Shown: positions 7,368 to 14,781 of the stretch, in pieces
Numbering within the stretch: position 1 is the stretch's first letter
Layout of the letters: the number at the start of each line of letters is the position of its first letter
Assembly: GCA_038235385.1 (NCBI GenBank)
Contig: JBBSTY010000060.1
Coordinates: 1 to 22,749 of the forward strand
DNA from: JBBSTY01 sp038235385
GTDB lineage: Bacteria > Actinomycetota > Acidimicrobiia > Acidimicrobiales > Acidimicrobilacustridaceae
Length of the DNA: 22,749 bases
Reading direction: 5' to 3'
Made by a program: the position numbers and the translations under genes
The notes under the pieces: model-generated
What the model was told of the DNA's origin: nothing
What the model saw: only the letters and a program-made list of their open reading frames with translations
The model's database searches: none

Positions 7368-7599
7368 CGAACATGCGTGCCAGCGCGGCGCCGGGCGCCG
7401 CGCCGCTACGCATGAACGAACACCCCTCCGAACATGCGTGCCAAGCCCGCGCCGGACACCGCGCTGCTACGCAAGAACGCGCTCTCCGAACATGCGTGTC
7501 CAGACCGCGACGGGCACCGCATCACGACGCATGAACCGACACCCCTCCCGAACATGCGTGCCACAGCGGCGCTGCGCAACGCGCAGCTACGCAAGTTGG
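7368..7599. repeat. Four tandem dyad repeats between hisS and aspS
   Basis: Four imperfect copies of a roughly 51-bp element start at 7368, 7429, 7487 and 7549. Each opens with CGAACATGCGTG and closes with ACGCATGAACG (copies 1 and 3, with one extra C in copy 3) or ACGCAAG (copies 2 and 4). ATGCGT pairs with ACGCAT, so each unit can fold into a hairpin; copy 4 has an inner GCTGCGC-AAC-GCGCAGC stem and copy 1 a long GC stem. Copies 1/3 and 2/4 resemble each other, with offsets of 119 and 120 bp, so a two-unit block may have been duplicated. They lie just downstream of hisS and upstream of aspS. I see no gene in the gap 7265-7654; 7600-7654 is featureless. Confidence 0.85.
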
Positions 7600-7654
7600 A
7601 TCGGTGGTTCGGTGGGAGGGCGGGTGGGGTCTGGTTGACGGGAGTGTGGTCGGG

Positions 7655-8956
7655 TCAGGTGCGGCGGTGGAGGTGTGCCACGAGGTCACGACGCGGGACG
7701 AGCTCCTGGCCCGAGCCGCCGCGGAGGTCGCGGACCGTGACCGAATCCGCCGCGGCTTCGTCCTCGCCGATGATCACCGCGAACGTGGCGCCGGAGCGAT
7801 CGGCCGACTTCATCTGCGACTTCATCGAACGGGCGTCGAACGCCCGGTCGGCGCTGATCCCGGCTCGGCGCAGCTCGAAGCTGATGTCGCGGGCGATCTC
7901 GCCGCCGGTGAGGTCGGCGACGAACACGCGGACCGAGCGAGGCGGGGCGTCGAAGACGCCCTCGGCATCGCAGGTGAGCAGCACGCGCTCGATACCGGTG
8001 CCGAACCCGATGCCGGGGCTGGGCTTGCCGCCGAGCGAGGCCACGAGACGGTCGTAGCGGCCTCCGCCACCGATCGTGTTCTGGGCGGCGTCGAGCGCAC
8101 CGGAGCGGAACTCGAAGGCGGTGTGGGTGTAGTAGTCGAGGCCGCGCACGAGCCGCGGATCGATGCGGTAGCCGATCCCGAGCGCGTCGAGGCCGCGCTG
8201 GACCCGCTCGAAGTGCGCAGCGGCGTCGGGCGAGAGGGCATCGACGAGCAGCGGTGCGTCAGCCACGACCGCGGCGCTCTGGGGGCTCTTGGTGTCGAGG
8301 ACGCGCATCGGGTGCGCTTCGACCTTCTCCTGGTCGGCGGGCGCGAGATCCCCGATGCGCCCCACCAGGAACGACCGGAGGTGGTCGATGTAGGCGGACC
8401 GGTCGGCCGGCGTGCCGATGGAGTTGATCACCAGATCGACCTGGCGCAGCCCGATGGTGCGGTAGAAGTCGCCGAGGAGCCCGATGATCTCGACGTCGAG
8501 GTCGGGGTCGTCGGTTCCGATGGCCTCGACGCCGAGCTGGTGGTGCTGGCGGTACCGGCCGGCCTGGGTGCGCTCGTAGCGGAAGCTCGGCGCGGCGTAC
8601 CAGACCTTCCACGGGGTGGTGGGCTGGTGTTGGATGAACGCCCGCACGACCGACGCGGTGCCCTCGGGGCGCAACGCCAGGTGGCGGGGCGGGTCGCCCT
8701 TGTCGAGGAAGTCGTACATCTCCTTGCGCACCACGTCGGTGCCCTCGCCCATCCGCTTGAAGACGCCGATCTCCTCGAACATCGGGTTCTGGATCAACCC
8801 GTAGCCGGCCCCTCCCACGAGCGTGGCGAACACCGAGATGAGCGCCTCCCATCGAGCCGACTCCGGCGGCAGGACGTCGTGGGTGCCGCCGGGCGCACGG
8901 AACGGCCCGGCGACAGGTTGACCGGTGGCGGCGGACGGATCGGAGGTGGCAGGCAC
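7655..8956 (-). CDS. hisS: Histidyl-tRNA synthetase
   Basis: The product is a class II HisRS of 433 residues. The N-terminal signature GGTHDVLPPE is at about 23-32, LRPEGT at 95-100, motif 2 FRYERTQAGRYRQHHQLGVE at 125-144, the HisRS-specific HisA motif RGLDYYT at 271-277, and IGGGGRYDRLV with GIGFGTGIERVLL form HisB and motif 3. The last 95 or so residues are the alpha/beta anticodon-binding domain (VRVFVADL, then DARSMKSQMKSADRSGA). The open frame continues upstream through another gene, so start choice matters: GTG 8956 gives normal length and has TACGAT seven bases upstream, a leaderless promoter; ATG 9007 or 9025 would add 17 or 23 non-conserved residues. It is divergent from the small protein gene at 9110. 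Confidence 0.97.
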   Translation of the reverse strand: MPATSDPSAATGQPVAGPFRAPGGTHDVLPPESARWEALISVFATLVGGAGYGLIQNPMFEEIGVFKRMGEGTDVVRKEMYDFLDKGDPPRHLALRPEGTASVVRAFIQHQPTTPWKVWYAAPSFRYERTQAGRYRQHHQLGVEAIGTDDPDLDVEIIGLLGDFYRTIGLRQVDLVINSIGTPADRSAYIDHLRSFLVGRIGDLAPADQEKVEAHPMRVLDTKSPQSAAVVADAPLLVDALSPDAAAHFERVQRGLDALGIGYRIDPRLVRGLDYYTHTAFEFRSGALDAAQNTIGGGGRYDRLVASLGGKPSPGIGFGTGIERVLLTCDAEGVFDAPPRSVRVFVADLTGGEIARDISFELRRAGISADRAFDARSMKSQMKSADRSGATFAVIIGEDEAAADSVTVRDLRGGSGQELVPRRDLVAHLHRRT

Positions 8957-8963
8957 GACCGAG

Positions 8964-8969
8964 ATCGTA
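8964..8969 (-). promoter_or_regulatory. hisS -10 element, leaderless type
   Basis: TACGAT on the minus strand is seven bases upstream of GTG 8956, so the first transcribed base would be the G of the start codon. No Shine-Dalgarno sequence or recognisable -35 is present. Confidence 0.55.
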
Positions 8970-9051
8970 GTGGCCGCCCTCGAGGGCTCCGATCGCCGCG
9001 ACGCCATGGTCGGCGTGGTCGCCATACTGGTTTCGCGAGGGCGCCGGCTAC

Positions 9052-9067
9052 CGAACCCCGAGGTTCG
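9052..9067. promoter_or_regulatory. Short palindrome between hisS and the small divergent gene
   Basis: CGAACC (9052-9057) and GGTTCG (9062-9067) form a perfect 6-bp dyad around CCGA. It sits 43 bp before ATG 9110. It could be an operator or a small hairpin; nothing more can be said. Confidence 0.3.
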
Positions 9068-9109
9068 TCCACGCCGTCGCGTCGAGCACAACGAGATCGG
9101 AGCACGACG

Positions 9110-9394
9110 ATGGACGAACAGGACAAGGAAGAGGTGGGCAAGGTCGCCGGCGGCTTGGTCGGCGCCATGACGGGCGCCCGCATCGGGTCGATCGTGCTCC
9201 CCATCCCCGTCGTCGGCCCGTTCGCCGGCGCCTTGGCCGGCGGGGTGCTCGGCACCGAGATCGGCAAGCGGGCCGGCAGGGTGATGATCGACACCGCCGA
9301 GGCGGCCGTCGCGGCCATCCTGGGACGAGGCGACGATCTGGCTCCGGGGCCGGACCGCCTCCGGGCCATCCCTCCTCCCCGCGACCTCGTCTGA
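9110..9394 (+). CDS. Small glycine-zipper-like protein
   Basis: This 94-residue protein starts at ATG 9110 with CGGAG eight or so bases upstream. After an acidic N-terminus (MDEQDKEEVG) it has a Gly/Ala-rich hydrophobic stretch (about 11-60) with spaced glycines in GGLVGAMTGARIG and GALAGGVLGTEIG, split by a Pro-rich turn (LPIPVVGPF), which suggests a hairpin of two helices able to pack in or on the membrane. The C-terminus is polar and Pro-rich. Glycine-zipper domains occur in outer-surface and stress-associated small proteins, but I cannot assign a function. The gene is divergent from hisS and antisense to no credible coding sequence; the next gene is convergent. Confidence 0.75.
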   Translation: MDEQDKEEVGKVAGGLVGAMTGARIGSIVLPIPVVGPFAGALAGGVLGTEIGKRAGRVMIDTAEAAVAAILGRGDDLAPGPDRLRAIPPPRDLV

Positions 9395-9408
9395 CAACGA
9401 GCCGGAAC

Positions 9409-9431
9409 GGGCGTCCGATCATCGGGCGCCC
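9409..9431. terminator. Hairpin between convergent genes, likely terminator
   Basis: GGGCGTCC (9409-9416) pairs with GGGCGCCC (9424-9431) across a 7-nt loop with one G-U pair in one strand's RNA; the loop ends GAT/ATC can extend it. It starts 14 nt after the plus-strand stop codon and lies between convergent genes, so it may work in both directions. No T-run follows. The remaining 75 bp to 9506 show nothing else. Confidence 0.5.
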
Positions 9432-9506
9432 AGGCGTGGGAGGCATGCCGGTCGTCGCGCGTCGGAGCTCGACGACGTCGCCAGCAGGCCTCGGAGCGAA
9501 CGGCTC

Positions 9507-10073
9507 CTACGCCCTGGGGGGCGGGAAGCGGACCGATCGCAGCGGATAGCGGCGCTTCACCGCGCGGAGGATGCGGAACTCCAACCACTCCGTGAACGAC
9601 GGGTGGCGCAGGACAGGGTCGTCGTGGCCGGGGAGGAACGCCCACACCGGCGGATCCGGCGAGCCGGCGACGACGTACTCGACATCGTCACGGCCCCGGA
9701 CCCGGATGACCACGTCGAACTCGTCGAGGCCGTAGCCCGACCGCTCCGCTCGGTCGAGCGCCGTGGTTCGCATCGGGGCGAGCCCCAATCCGCCGATCAT
9801 CGCATCGACCCCCACCGAGTCGGTCCCGAAGATGACGATCAGCGCCGATCCGGCGCCGCTGCCGCCCGCGCGTAGCAGCAGCTCCTCGTGCGCGGCCGCG
9901 AGCGCCGGCACCCCTTGGGCCCGACACGCGGCGGCGACGAGCTCGGGCGAGCAGGCGCGGAACGACGTCGCGTCGATGCCCAGTTCGGTGGCCGCCACGT
10001 CGAGCAGGTCGACGACGCGCCCGCGCGCCCGCTCCTCGCTGGGTCGCATCGGTGGCGTGGTGCGTTCGGACAT
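9507..10073 (-). CDS. Hypothetical protein
   Basis: I do not recognise this 188-residue protein. It starts at ATG 10073 with GGGAG eight bases upstream. The N-terminal third is helical (SEERARGRVVDLLDVAATELG, best read at about 12-32, then SPELVAAACRAQGVPALAAA). A hydrophobic strand follows (SALIVIFGTDSVGVDAMIGG, about 73-92), then acidic and aromatic segments (LDEFDVVIRVRGRDDVEYVV) and a C-terminal basic helix (EFRILRAVKRRYPLRS). It has no signal peptide or transmembrane helix, so it is probably cytoplasmic. It lies downstream of the SGNH lipoprotein gene on the same strand after 138 bp with a hairpin in between, so cotranscription is possible but not certain. Confidence 0.7.
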   Translation of the reverse strand: MSERTTPPMRPSEERARGRVVDLLDVAATELGIDATSFRACSPELVAAACRAQGVPALAAAHEELLLRAGGSGAGSALIVIFGTDSVGVDAMIGGLGLAPMRTTALDRAERSGYGLDEFDVVIRVRGRDDVEYVVAGSPDPPVWAFLPGHDDPVLRHPSFTEWLEFRILRAVKRRYPLRSVRFPPPRA

Positions 10074-10129
10074 CGCAGGAGCTCCCTCACCCTCCGGTCG
10101 GGTGGCGGTCACAGCTTGGCGGATCCGGG

Positions 10130-10155
10130 CGCCGCACCCCGGGACCCGTGCGGCG
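10130..10155. terminator. Hairpin downstream of the SGNH lipoprotein gene
   Basis: CGCCGCAC (10130-10137) and GTGCGGCG (10148-10155) form a perfect 8-bp stem with a 10-nt loop, 56 nt past the lipoprotein stop. There is no T-run. It may end or process the transcript before the next gene. Confidence 0.4.
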
Positions 10156-10211
10156 TCACCACGGCCTCGGCTCGGGCGACCGGCCCGTGGCGGACCCGGC
10201 CGCGAGTGCGG

Positions 10212-11141
10212 TCACGGGGTCGGTCCGTCGGCGGTGACGTCGTCGGACGGCGGGATCGTGGAGGTCGGCGCGGGCAGCGTGGTGGGCAGCGGCGGTGGGT
10301 TCGGTGTCGGAGCCGGGCCCACAGCGGCGGCCACGACCTCAGCGATCTCGGCCCGACCGGTCTCGGTGAGGTGGATGCCGTCCTCGTAGGTGAACCCCTC
10401 GCCCGACGCGTACACCGCCCAGTCGGCGATCACGATCGATGGATGCCGCGTGGCGGCGGCCCGGATGGCGTCGTTGGCCTCCGTCTGGCCAGGCGACCAC
10501 TCGCCGCAGGTCACCCACACGACGCGCTCGACCCCGTCGAGGTAGCGCATGAACGAGTCGATGTAGCCCTCGAACCCGCCACCCGCCTGGTAGTTGGTGC
10601 ACAGGTGGATGACCACCACCCGACCGAGCGACTCGGGCACCGAGCTCACGGGGGGCGCGGGCGGGGCCTGCCGACCGGCGTCGGCGTAGGCCTGCTCGAC
10701 CTTGGTCCGATCGAGCGTGGCCATGGCATCGACCGACGCCTTGTGGTCCTGGAGCACGGCGACCCCGTTGTTGACGAAGCGGCTCTCGCGGGCGTCGAAG
10801 ATCACGTTCCACCCGATGAGCGAGCGCGGGATGTCGGCGGCGGCGCCGAGGATCACCGAATCGCCGACGACCAGCACGCGGTTGTCGCCCGGAGACGACA
10901 GCGCCGGCGAGGGGTCCGGCAGCGGCGGCAGGGTCGAGGCGGTCGACGCGGTGGTGGGTGCCACGGTGGTGGTCGTGGCCTCGGAGGTGGCGGTCGTACC
11001 CGGCGAGGTGGCGGGCGGCGACGAATCGGTGGCCTCCGTCGCGGCGCAGCCGGCCAGGGCGATGGTCATGGCGGCGACGACGATCACGATGCCGAGCCGG
11101 CCGCCACGGCGCCGGGAGATCGCTCGAACGGGTGGGTGCAC
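10212..11141 (-). CDS. SGNH/GDSL-type hydrolase, predicted lipoprotein
   Basis: Numbered from GTG 11141, the protein has 309 residues: a signal peptide with basic n-region (ISRRRGG), hydrophobic core and lipobox LAGC with Cys32, so it should be lipid-anchored outside the membrane. A Thr/Ser/Pro linker (about 33-82) follows. The catalytic domain begins with VLVVGDSVILG (block I, Ser95), has CTNY with Asn183 as the likely block III, and EDGIHLTETG with Asp254 and His257 as block V. This supports an esterase or acetyltransferase-type SGNH enzyme, perhaps acting on cell-wall sugars; the substrate is unknown. The tail is Pro-rich. ATG 11177 is an alternative start, giving an unusually long 43-residue signal peptide; CAGACT six bases before GTG 11141 is a weak -10. 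Confidence 0.82.
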   Translation of the reverse strand: MHPPVRAISRRRGGRLGIVIVVAAMTIALAGCAATEATDSSPPATSPGTTATSEATTTTVAPTTASTASTLPPLPDPSPALSSPGDNRVLVVGDSVILGAAADIPRSLIGWNVIFDARESRFVNNGVAVLQDHKASVDAMATLDRTKVEQAYADAGRQAPPAPPVSSVPESLGRVVVIHLCTNYQAGGGFEGYIDSFMRYLDGVERVVWVTCGEWSPGQTEANDAIRAAATRHPSIVIADWAVYASGEGFTYEDGIHLTETGRAEIAEVVAAAVGPAPTPNPPPLPTTLPAPTSTIPPSDDVTADGPTP

Positions 11142-11256
11142 CGGGGAAGTCTGGCAGGTGGCGTGGCCCGGTCGCATGCTCGGGCGGTCGACCGCCGCCG
11201 GCCCGACCCCCCGGTGGACCGCGCTCGGTCCGGCCTGGACCGACCACCCCTACGAG

Positions 11257-11296
11257 GGCGGGGTTGGCGCGCCATGCATCCACCACGGCCCCGCCC
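11257..11296. promoter_or_regulatory. Inverted repeat in divergent promoter region
   Basis: GGCGGGG (11257-11263) and CCCCGCC (11290-11296) are perfect inverted arms 26 bp apart, with two adjacent palindromes (GGCGCGCC and ATGCAT) between them. The region separates the SGNH lipoprotein and DUF4190 genes, so it may hold operators, but GC-rich dyads arise easily here and no -10 can be fixed. Confidence 0.3.
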
Positions 11297-11360
11297 AGCC
11301 TGGTAGAACGTGCGCACGGAACCTCGCGCTCGTACGCGCGGGCGCAGCGGGAGGCGGACC

Positions 11361-11759
11361 ATGAGCGATGCACCATCGGGGCAAGGTTGGAACCAGGGGC
11401 CAGGAGCCACGCCGTACCCGGCCCAGCCCATGGCCCCTGGTCCGGGTGGGTACGGGTACGCCCCTGCACCGAAGACCAACGGCATGGCCATCGCATCGTT
11501 GGTGACGGGCATCCTGTCCATCGTCATGTGTCCCGGGTTCGGCATCATCGGGCTGATCACCGGCTACTCGGCCCGCAAGTCGATCCGATCCTCCAACGGC
11601 ACCGAATCGGGCGAGGGCCTGGCCACCGGCGGCATCGTGATGAGCTACATCGGCCTCGTGCTCATCGGGCTGGCGATCATCGCCATCGTCGCCGTCACCT
11701 TCCTCGGTACTGCGGCCTCGTCGAAGTTCACCCCGATCGGGCCGACGACCATCCGGTGA
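11361..11759 (+). CDS. DUF4190 domain-containing membrane protein
   Basis: The 132-residue protein starts at ATG 11361 with GGGAGG six bases upstream. A Gly/Pro/Tyr-rich, probably disordered N-terminus (1-37) precedes the DUF4190 core: NGMAIASLVTGILSIV (about 40-55) begins helix 1, then GYSARKSIRSSNGTESGEGLA forms the conserved basic and polar loop with the usual G-x-A-R pattern (cited here from 68), and a second helix runs from about 91 to 116. The family is common in actinobacteria and of unknown function. The gene is divergent from the SGNH lipoprotein and convergent with rel. Confidence 0.85.
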   Translation: MSDAPSGQGWNQGPGATPYPAQPMAPGPGGYGYAPAPKTNGMAIASLVTGILSIVMCPGFGIIGLITGYSARKSIRSSNGTESGEGLATGGIVMSYIGLVLIGLAIIAIVAVTFLGTAASSKFTPIGPTTIR

Positions 11760-11764
11760 CATCG

Positions 11765-11792
11765 GGCTCGCCGCCGCGTCCCGCAGCGAGCC
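11765..11792. terminator. Possible terminator after the DUF4190 gene
   Basis: GGCTCGC (11765-11771) pairs with GCGAGCC (11786-11792) over a 14-nt loop, 5 nt past the DUF4190 stop and before the convergent rel end. No T-run follows. The rest of the 144-bp gap contains only a short CCGAC-rich run near 11878-11900. Confidence 0.4.
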
Positions 11793-11903
11793 GGTTCGTC
11801 CGAGCACGTCCACCGATGGCGGCAACACGCTCGACCACCGGGTCGACGTGCACCACGTCCGCAGACCGCTGCGCCGCGACCCGACCCGACCGGACCCGAC
11901 GCG

Positions 11904-14156
11904 TCAACCGGTGCTGCTGTGGCCGGGCAGCACCCGGAAGGCGTCGTAGATCGAGTCGATCTGCTTGATGGTGGAGAGCAGCGAATCGAGGTGGGAGGCA
12001 TCACCGAGCTCGAAGTCGAAGCGCATGGTGGAGATGCGGTCCGAGCCGGTGAGGGTGTTGCACGAGATGATGTTCACGTGGGCGTCGGCGAGCACCGCAC
12101 TGACATCACGGAGCAACTTCGAGCGGTCGAGCGCCTTGACCTCGATCGACGCGACGAACGAACCGGCGCTCTCGAGGTCCCACTCGACGTCGATGATCCG
12201 GTCGGCCTGGCCCATCGCCAGCGACATGGCGTTGGCGCAGTCGCTCCGGTGCACCGAGACACCCCGTCCCCGCGTGACGAAGCCCATGATCGTGTCGCCG
12301 GGAACGGGCGTGCAGCAGCGCGAGAGTCGGACCATGACGTCGTCGAGGCCCTCGACGTGCACGCCGGCGGTCGCCAGCTGGTTGCCCCGCCGACGCCGAG
12401 GCTCCCGGGCGGTGATCGACAGCTGCTCCTCGCGCTCGGTGTCGACGTCCTGCAGGAGGCGCTTCACCCGTTCGGCGATCGATTTGGCCGACACATGGTT
12501 CTCGCCGATCGCCGCCTTCAGCGTGTCCAGATCGGCGTAGTTCATGTCGTTGGCGACATCCGCGAGGATCTTGGACTGTTGGATCTTCTGGACCGGGAGC
12601 CCCTCGCGACGCATGGCCTTGATCAGGTCCTCGGCGCCGGAGATCACCGCGTCCTCACGCCGTTCGCGCAGGTACCACTGGCGGATCTTCGATGAGGCCC
12701 GGTGGGTGGCGACGAAGGTGGTCCAGTCGCGCGACGGCCCGGCACCCTCGATCTTCGAGGTGATGATCTCCACCGTGTCGCCCGAATCCAACTTGGTGTC
12801 GAGCGGGACGAGCTTGTTGTTGACCCTCGCCCCGATGCAGGAGTGACCGACCTCGGTGTGGATCGCGTAGGCGAAGTCGACGGGTGTCGACCCCACCGCC
12901 AGCGCGATCACGCGCCCCTTGGGGGTGAACACGAACACCTCGTCCTGTTCGAGGTCGACCTTGAGGTTGGCCATGAACTGGTCGGGATCGGAGGTCTCGC
13001 GCTGCCAGTCGACGATGCGGTTGAGCCACGCGATGTCGGCCGAGGAGCCGTTGTTGTCCTTGTAGTCCCAGTGCGCGGCGATCCCGTACTCGGCGCGGTT
13101 GTGCATCTCCCACGAACGGATCTGCACCTCGAGCGGCTTGCCCTGCGGCCCGATGACGGTGGTGTGCAACGACTGGTACAGGTTGAACTTGGGCATGGCG
13201 ATGTAGTCCTTGAACCGCCCCTGCACCGGCTTCCACGTGGCGTGGATCGAACCCAACGCCGCGTAGCAGTCCTTGACGGTCTCGACCGTGACCCGGATCC
13301 CCACCAGGTCGAAGATCTCGTCGAACTCGCGGCCCTTCACCACCATCTTCTCGTAGATGCTCCAGAGGTGCTTCGGCCGACCGGTGACCTCGGCGTCGAT
13401 GCGCAGCTCCTTGAGCCGGAACCGGACGTCCTCGAGCACCTGCATGAGGTACAGCTCACGCTCGGGGGTCCGTGTGGCCACCATGTGGTCGATCTCGGCG
13501 TAGCGCTTGGGGTGGAGCGCGGCGAACGCGAGGTCCTCGAGCTGCTGCTTGAGGTCCTGCATGCCGAGCCGGTGCGCGAGGCCCGCGTAGATGTCGAGCG
13601 TCTCCTGGGCGGTGCGCTCCTGCTTCCAGGCCGGCATGGCGGCGATGGTGCGCATGTTGTGGAGCCGGTCGGCCAGCTTGATGATCAGCACCCGCAGGTC
13701 CTTGGCCATGGCGACGAGCATCTTGCGGATCGTCGCCGCCTGCTGGGCCTCCTTGGAGTCGAACTTGATGCGATCGAGCTTGGTGACGCCATCGACGATC
13801 TCGGCCACGTCGACGCCGAACTCGGCTTCGATGTCGGCCAGCGACAGCTTGGTGTCCTCGACCGTGTCGTGCAGGAGCGCGGCGACGATGGTGGCGTCAT
13901 CGAGCCCGAGCTCGGCCACCACGGTGGCCACCGCCACCGGGTGCGTCACATACGGCTCACCCGACTTGCGGGTCTGTCCGGCGTGGGCTGCGGCCGCCTG
14001 CGCGTAGGCCTTGGAGATGAGCGCCGGCGAGGAACGCGGGTGGTGCTCGCGGTAGATGGCGACGAGCGGCGCCACCTCCTCGGCGGCGGGCGCGCTGTGA
14101 CGGCGCCACGGGAGGACGCGATCGACGGTGGCCATCAGCGGGTCCCGTTCGGGCAT
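11904..14156 (-). CDS. rel: Bifunctional (p)ppGpp synthetase/hydrolase Rel
   Basis: The 750-residue protein has the complete long RelA/SpoT layout. The HD hydrolase domain (about 45-200) contains LLHDTVEDT with His96-Asp97 and the conserved KLADRLHNMRT. The synthetase domain (about 240-365) has RFKD at 314-317 and YQSLHTTV at 327-334; RxKD rather than ExDD is the mark of bifunctional Rel enzymes. TGS (about 403-466) follows, then the helical and zinc-finger-like region with Cys614-Cys615 (LSRCCTPVPGD) and a C-terminal ACT domain (about 667-745). It senses uncharged tRNA on the ribosome and sets alarmone level. ATG 14156 gives the listed start; ATG 14135, seven codons in, has GGGA upstream and is plausible. 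It lies 36 bp after apt on the same strand. Confidence 0.97.
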   Translation of the reverse strand: MPERDPLMATVDRVLPWRRHSAPAAEEVAPLVAIYREHHPRSSPALISKAYAQAAAAHAGQTRKSGEPYVTHPVAVATVVAELGLDDATIVAALLHDTVEDTKLSLADIEAEFGVDVAEIVDGVTKLDRIKFDSKEAQQAATIRKMLVAMAKDLRVLIIKLADRLHNMRTIAAMPAWKQERTAQETLDIYAGLAHRLGMQDLKQQLEDLAFAALHPKRYAEIDHMVATRTPERELYLMQVLEDVRFRLKELRIDAEVTGRPKHLWSIYEKMVVKGREFDEIFDLVGIRVTVETVKDCYAALGSIHATWKPVQGRFKDYIAMPKFNLYQSLHTTVIGPQGKPLEVQIRSWEMHNRAEYGIAAHWDYKDNNGSSADIAWLNRIVDWQRETSDPDQFMANLKVDLEQDEVFVFTPKGRVIALAVGSTPVDFAYAIHTEVGHSCIGARVNNKLVPLDTKLDSGDTVEIITSKIEGAGPSRDWTTFVATHRASSKIRQWYLRERREDAVISGAEDLIKAMRREGLPVQKIQQSKILADVANDMNYADLDTLKAAIGENHVSAKSIAERVKRLLQDVDTEREEQLSITAREPRRRRGNQLATAGVHVEGLDDVMVRLSRCCTPVPGDTIMGFVTRGRGVSVHRSDCANAMSLAMGQADRIIDVEWDLESAGSFVASIEVKALDRSKLLRDVSAVLADAHVNIISCNTLTGSDRISTMRFDFELGDASHLDSLLSTIKQIDSIYDAFRVLPGHSSTG

Positions 14157-14192
14157 CGTGGCCGATCGGCGCCCGGGACGACGAGCGATCGT

Positions 14193-14723
14193 TCAGGCAT
14201 AGGTCACCAGACTGACGATGTCGTGATCCTCGATCTGCTCGCGGCCGCCGAGGTGCTCGAGCTCGATGACGACACCGAACCCGGCGATCACGCCACCCAG
14301 CCGTTCGACGAGCCGGGCGGTGGCCGCCGAGGTCCCGCCCGTGGCGAGGACGTCGTCGACGATGAGCACCCGCTCGCCGGGCAGCACCGCGTCGCGGTGG
14401 ACCTCGAGCAGGTCGATCCCGTACTCGAGCTCGTACTCCTCGCGCTCGATCTCCCACGGGAGCTTGCCCGCCTTGCGCACGGGTACGAGCCCGACTCCGA
14501 ACCGATACGCGATCGGCGAGGCGAACAGGAAGCCACGCGCTTCGACGCCGAGGACCCGGTCGATGCGTTGGTCGGCGAAGTGGTCGGCGATGCTGTCGAC
14601 CGCGAAGCGGAAGGCCCGCGCGTTGCCGAGCAGCGGCGTGACGTCGCGGAACGTGACCCCTGGCCGCGGCCAGTCGTCGATGTCGCGGATGTGCTCGAGG
14701 AGGAACGCCGCGCCCGGGTGCAT
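14193..14723 (-). CDS. apt: Adenine phosphoribosyltransferase
   Basis: The 176-residue protein converts adenine and PRPP to AMP in purine salvage. The PRPP loop is VLIVDDVLATGGT at 119-131, preceded by EARGFLFASPIA (61-72) and VRKAGKLPWE (82-91), all canonical for Apt; IRDIDDWPRPGVTFRDVTPLL at about 12-32 is the N-terminal signature. ATG 14723 is correct by family length. The GGAGGG directly before it is too close for a Shine-Dalgarno sequence, but TAGCCT six bases upstream makes a leaderless start credible. The gene lies between secF and rel, and apt-rel adjacency is common; both work in purine nucleotide balance. Confidence 0.96.
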   Translation of the reverse strand: MHPGAAFLLEHIRDIDDWPRPGVTFRDVTPLLGNARAFRFAVDSIADHFADQRIDRVLGVEARGFLFASPIAYRFGVGLVPVRKAGKLPWEIEREEYELEYGIDLLEVHRDAVLPGERVLIVDDVLATGGTSAATARLVERLGGVIAGFGVVIELEHLGGREQIEDHDIVSLVTYA

Positions 14724-14729
14724 CCCTCC

Positions 14730-14735
14730 AGGCTA
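14730..14735 (-). promoter_or_regulatory. apt -10 element, leaderless type
   Basis: TAGCCT on the minus strand ends six bases before the apt ATG. It would give apt and rel their own promoter inside the secD-secF-apt-rel cluster. Confidence 0.5.
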
Positions 14736-14743
14736 CTGCCGCC

Positions 14744-14769
14744 CCCACGTGCACCGGACCTGGCGTGGG
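14744..14769 (-). terminator. Hairpin between secF and apt
   Basis: CCCACG (14744-14749) pairs with CGTGGG (14764-14769), extendable with GC pairs and a small bulge. It follows the secF stop by 12 nt and precedes the apt -10, so it could end the sec transcript. There is no U-run. Confidence 0.4.
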
Positions 14770-14781
14770 CGGTCGGGCGCG

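Noticed and set aside
5570..7534. Long open frame on the plus strand opposite aspS
   Set aside because: It is a GC-driven antisense shadow: its residues track the codons of aspS and show no domain. The same applies to long open frames opposite rarA (3443-5176), hisS (7604-9110), rel (12702-14963) and queA-tgt (18929-20659).
7368..7562. Four LexA/SOS boxes
   Set aside because: Each CGAACATGCGTGCC-type site fits the CGAAC-N4-GTTYG form at 12 of 14 positions, but all four lose the same bases of the second half-site and no damage-response gene follows.
7368..7599. CRISPR array
   Set aside because: The intervals between repeated arms are themselves related and palindromic, the arms vary, and no cas gene is near.
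7265..7654. T-box riboswitch ahead of aspS
   Set aside because: No T-box bulge sequence, specifier loop or antiterminator could be seen in the minus-strand leader.
9507..10073. SMI1/KNR4-like immunity protein
   Set aside because: Size and acidic/aromatic content suggested it briefly, but I could not place the family's conserved motifs and there is no toxin nearby.
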